In this document: one piece after another, positions 7,023-8,261 of the stretch
How the letters are laid out: each line of letters begins with the position of its first letter
Position numbering within the stretch: the first letter of the stretch is position 1
Assembly: GCA_002726845.1 (NCBI GenBank)
Contig: PBSP01000104.1
Coordinates: 1 to 8,261 of the forward strand
Length of the DNA: 8,261 nucleotides
Origin: Methanobacteriota archaeon
Lineage (GTDB): Archaea > Thermoplasmatota > Poseidoniia > Poseidoniales > Poseidoniaceae
Reading direction: 5' to 3'
The notes under the pieces: model-generated
The model's input: the letters and a program-made list of their open reading frames with translations, nothing else
What the model was told of the DNA's origin: nothing
Databases searched by the model: none
Translations under genes and position numbers: made by a program

Positions 7023-7988
7023 TCACACCAAATCGTGATGTTCAGGATCTGCACGTGCCTGTACAATCGTTCGGTATACACCAAACATTGCCCAGAGTGT
7101 AAGCATCCCGAGAACCAATACGGCTCCATACGGTTGTCCATCGTCAACCGCCCATCCCAAGACGAGCAAGAGACCAAGCGAGAGGATTCCACGTCGTATG
7201 CCTTGAGGAACTGCGAGTCTCATGTCGAGGTGCGTTGGTCCTCCACCGAAACGTCGTTCGTAGAATTCTCCCTGAACAACTGCACCAATGAGGATGATTG
7301 CAAGTGTTGTCCAGTAAAACAGATTTCCGTTGGTGAAGAAATTGTCTGCAATCTCTGCTTGTCGTTCCGCTTCTATTGCTTCGGGATTTTCTTCTGCAAC
7401 AAACAAGGATTCGAAGTCACCAACGCTAATGGTTCGAAGTGCTAGGTTTTCCTCGTCATCGTTGGTCATACTTTCAGGAGACGAAATAAAGAAAGAAAGG
7501 AGATTCCAGTTGTCACCTTCGTTCGCACCGGCTAGTCCATCGACAGCGTTTCCAGCAAGGGAAAACGAAACATCTCCGACATCACTCGATGGAGCAGTCC
7601 ACGTAACAATCCAATCGTTGCTTGGTGCTGATTGTGACACAGCACCGGGTTCTGATCCGTCGGTTTCAGTAACAATCTGGGTTCCTTCCCCGGGAGTAAA
7701 GGTTCCGACACCGTAATCGGTTAACAAAAATCCACCGTTTGCATACGAAGCATGTTGAAGATTAATGGTGAAATCATACGATTCTCCCAGCGCATAAGCA
7801 CGAGGTACACCCGAAATTGAAACGACAACATCGTTGGACGGGACACCACCACCGTGGCACGTACAGCCTGTTTCAACAGTAAGGCCGCCTCCCATGGGGT
7901 TGGTCCATGGTGGGCCGTTTGGGTTGGCGACAACAGGTGCAAGAAGGAAAACTGAGAGTACCAAAACGAGAAGCAATCTGGACTTCAT
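7023..7988 (-). CDS. Choice-of-anchor V (Reeler-like) secreted protein with CTCH motif and three C-terminal TM helices
   Basis: This is an envelope protein of unknown function. From the ATG at 7988 it has 321 residues. It starts with a clear Sec signal peptide (MKSRLLLVLVLSVFLLAPVVA). A GCTCHGGG motif follows (Cys42, Cys44, His45), then a beta-sandwich region of about 130 residues with GGFLLTDYG, WIVTWTAP and FSLAGNAVDG, characteristic of the choice-of-anchor V/Reeler-like domain. A linker rich in Glu and Ala (about 175-215) leads to three membrane helices at about 223-242, 265-281 and 287-307. Family members commonly carry CxxCH, a c-type haem signature; here only one residue separates the cysteines, so haem attachment is doubtful and metal binding is an alternative. 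A longer start at 8021 is possible, but 7988 gives a compact signal peptide. It is followed by the TatC-like gene with a 13-base spacer and preceded by pntB. It lacks a twin-arginine signal, so Tat dependence is not indicated. Confidence 0.8.
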   Translation of the reverse strand: MKSRLLLVLVLSVFLLAPVVANPNGPPWTNPMGGGLTVETGCTCHGGGVPSNDVVVSISGVPRAYALGESYDFTINLQHASYANGGFLLTDYGVGTFTPGEGTQIVTETDGSEPGAVSQSAPSNDWIVTWTAPSSDVGDVSFSLAGNAVDGLAGANEGDNWNLLSFFISSPESMTNDDEENLALRTISVGDFESLFVAEENPEAIEAERQAEIADNFFTNGNLFYWTTLAIILIGAVVQGEFYERRFGGGPTHLDMRLAVPQGIRRGILSLGLLLVLGWAVDDGQPYGAVLVLGMLTLWAMFGVYRTIVQARADPEHHDLV

Positions 7989-8045
7989 GCTCTTCCCTTC
8001 AATACACCCACTTCGGCTCATGTCTTCAACGTTGCTTCATGCCCG

Positions 8046-8053
8046 TAATTTTA
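8046..8053 (-). promoter_or_regulatory. Candidate archaeal TATA box for the Reeler-like/TatC/protease unit
   Basis: TAAAATTA overlaps the pntB stop codon. Its centre is about 28 bases before the ATG at 8021, which would place a transcription start close to that codon, and about 61 bases before the preferred ATG at 7988. It suggests that the three downstream genes may be transcribed separately from pntB. Only one AT-rich octamer supports this. Confidence 0.3.
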
Positions 8054-8261
8054 CGACTCTTTTATGGCATTGTTGAGCCCGGTCATCATGGCCTTTCCAT
8101 CACCGAACAACATCATGGTTTTGTCCATGTAAAACAAGTCGTTGTCGACACCTGCATATCCAACCGAGAGTGACCTCTTGACAATAACAACCGTTCGAGC
8201 AGCATCTGCATCGATGATTGGCATACCTGCGAGTGGACCTTCCCCACTTCGTGCAGCGGGG
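8051..8261 (-). CDS. pntB: NAD(P) transhydrogenase subunit beta PntB, C-terminal 70 residues (partial)
   Basis: PntB, with PntA, couples hydride transfer between NADH and NADP+ to proton movement across the membrane, supplying NADPH. Only the end of the NADP(H)-binding domain III is in the window; the rest lies beyond the right edge. The visible frame carries the conserved PLAGMPI, VVIVKRSLSVGYAGVDN and MLFGDGK segments in the order and spacing of known PntB C-termini. These line the NADP(H) pocket, and the KRSLSVGYAG stretch contributes the Lys-Arg and Gly-Tyr-Ala-Gly elements. It ends with NAIKES and TAA. It is followed by about 62 bases before the Reeler-like gene. The family call rests on motif recognition and is firm despite the short length. 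Confidence 0.9.
   Translation of the reverse strand, partial: PAARSGEGPLAGMPIIDADAARTVVIVKRSLSVGYAGVDNDLFYMDKTMMLFGDGKAMMTGLNNAIKES

Noticed and set aside
1..8261. CRISPR array, insertion sequence, tRNA or defence system
   Set aside because: I saw no regularly spaced direct repeats, terminal inverted repeats, transposase motifs or tRNA cloverleaf; the window is fully accounted for by the listed genes and short spacers.

Overview
The window looks like chromosomal DNA of a planktonic archaeon, most likely a Marine Group II/III (Poseidoniia-like) euryarchaeon. The signs are a full-length archaeal tRNA-intron endonuclease, an archease, part of an SRP RNA, a PntB transhydrogenase tail, large secreted or membrane proteins with archaeal-type N-termini, and tight packing with mixed ATG/GTG/TTG starts. 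This assignment is inferred from gene content and protein style; no database search was possible.

Left part (1-2746). The + strand enters with the 3' part of an SRP (7S) RNA whose helix 8 and GGAA tetraloop are readable at 17-49. Pointing toward it on the - strand is a compact three-gene run. In transcription order this is a winged-helix regulator carrying three TerB-like repeats, a diverged PfkB/HldE-type carbohydrate kinase, and archease, the activator of the RtcB RNA ligase. Gaps are 1-3 bases, or the genes overlap slightly, so co-transcription is likely. The wHTH-TerB gene is divergent from endA across a spacer of about 88 bases, the only likely promoter region in this part.

Middle (2747-5883). 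endA lies on the + strand and has the Tyr/His/Lys triad of tRNA-splicing endonuclease. Its 3' end overlaps, tail to tail by 40 bases, the end of a large - strand gene for a secreted, C-terminally membrane-anchored M6-type zinc metalloprotease.

Right part (5909-8261). All genes are on the - strand. In transcription order they are the 3' end of pntB (NAD(P) transhydrogenase beta subunit, cut by the window edge), a secreted choice-of-anchor V (Reeler-like) protein with a CTCH motif and three C-terminal membrane helices, a six-helix TatC-like protein with a long cytosolic tail and a TTG start preceded by a clear Shine-Dalgarno sequence, and the metalloprotease. The last three have spacers of 13-25 bases and look like one envelope-oriented transcription unit.

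Two themes emerge: RNA processing and targeting (SRP RNA, archease, EndA) on the left, and cell-envelope export, proteolysis and redox on the right. The less ordinary proteins are the wHTH protein with exact 55-residue-spaced TerB-like repeats, the kinase with an eroded GAGD motif, and the TatC homologue that lacks several canonical residues. I found no CRISPR array, insertion sequence, tRNA gene or defence system, and no gene-free stretch over 300 bases.
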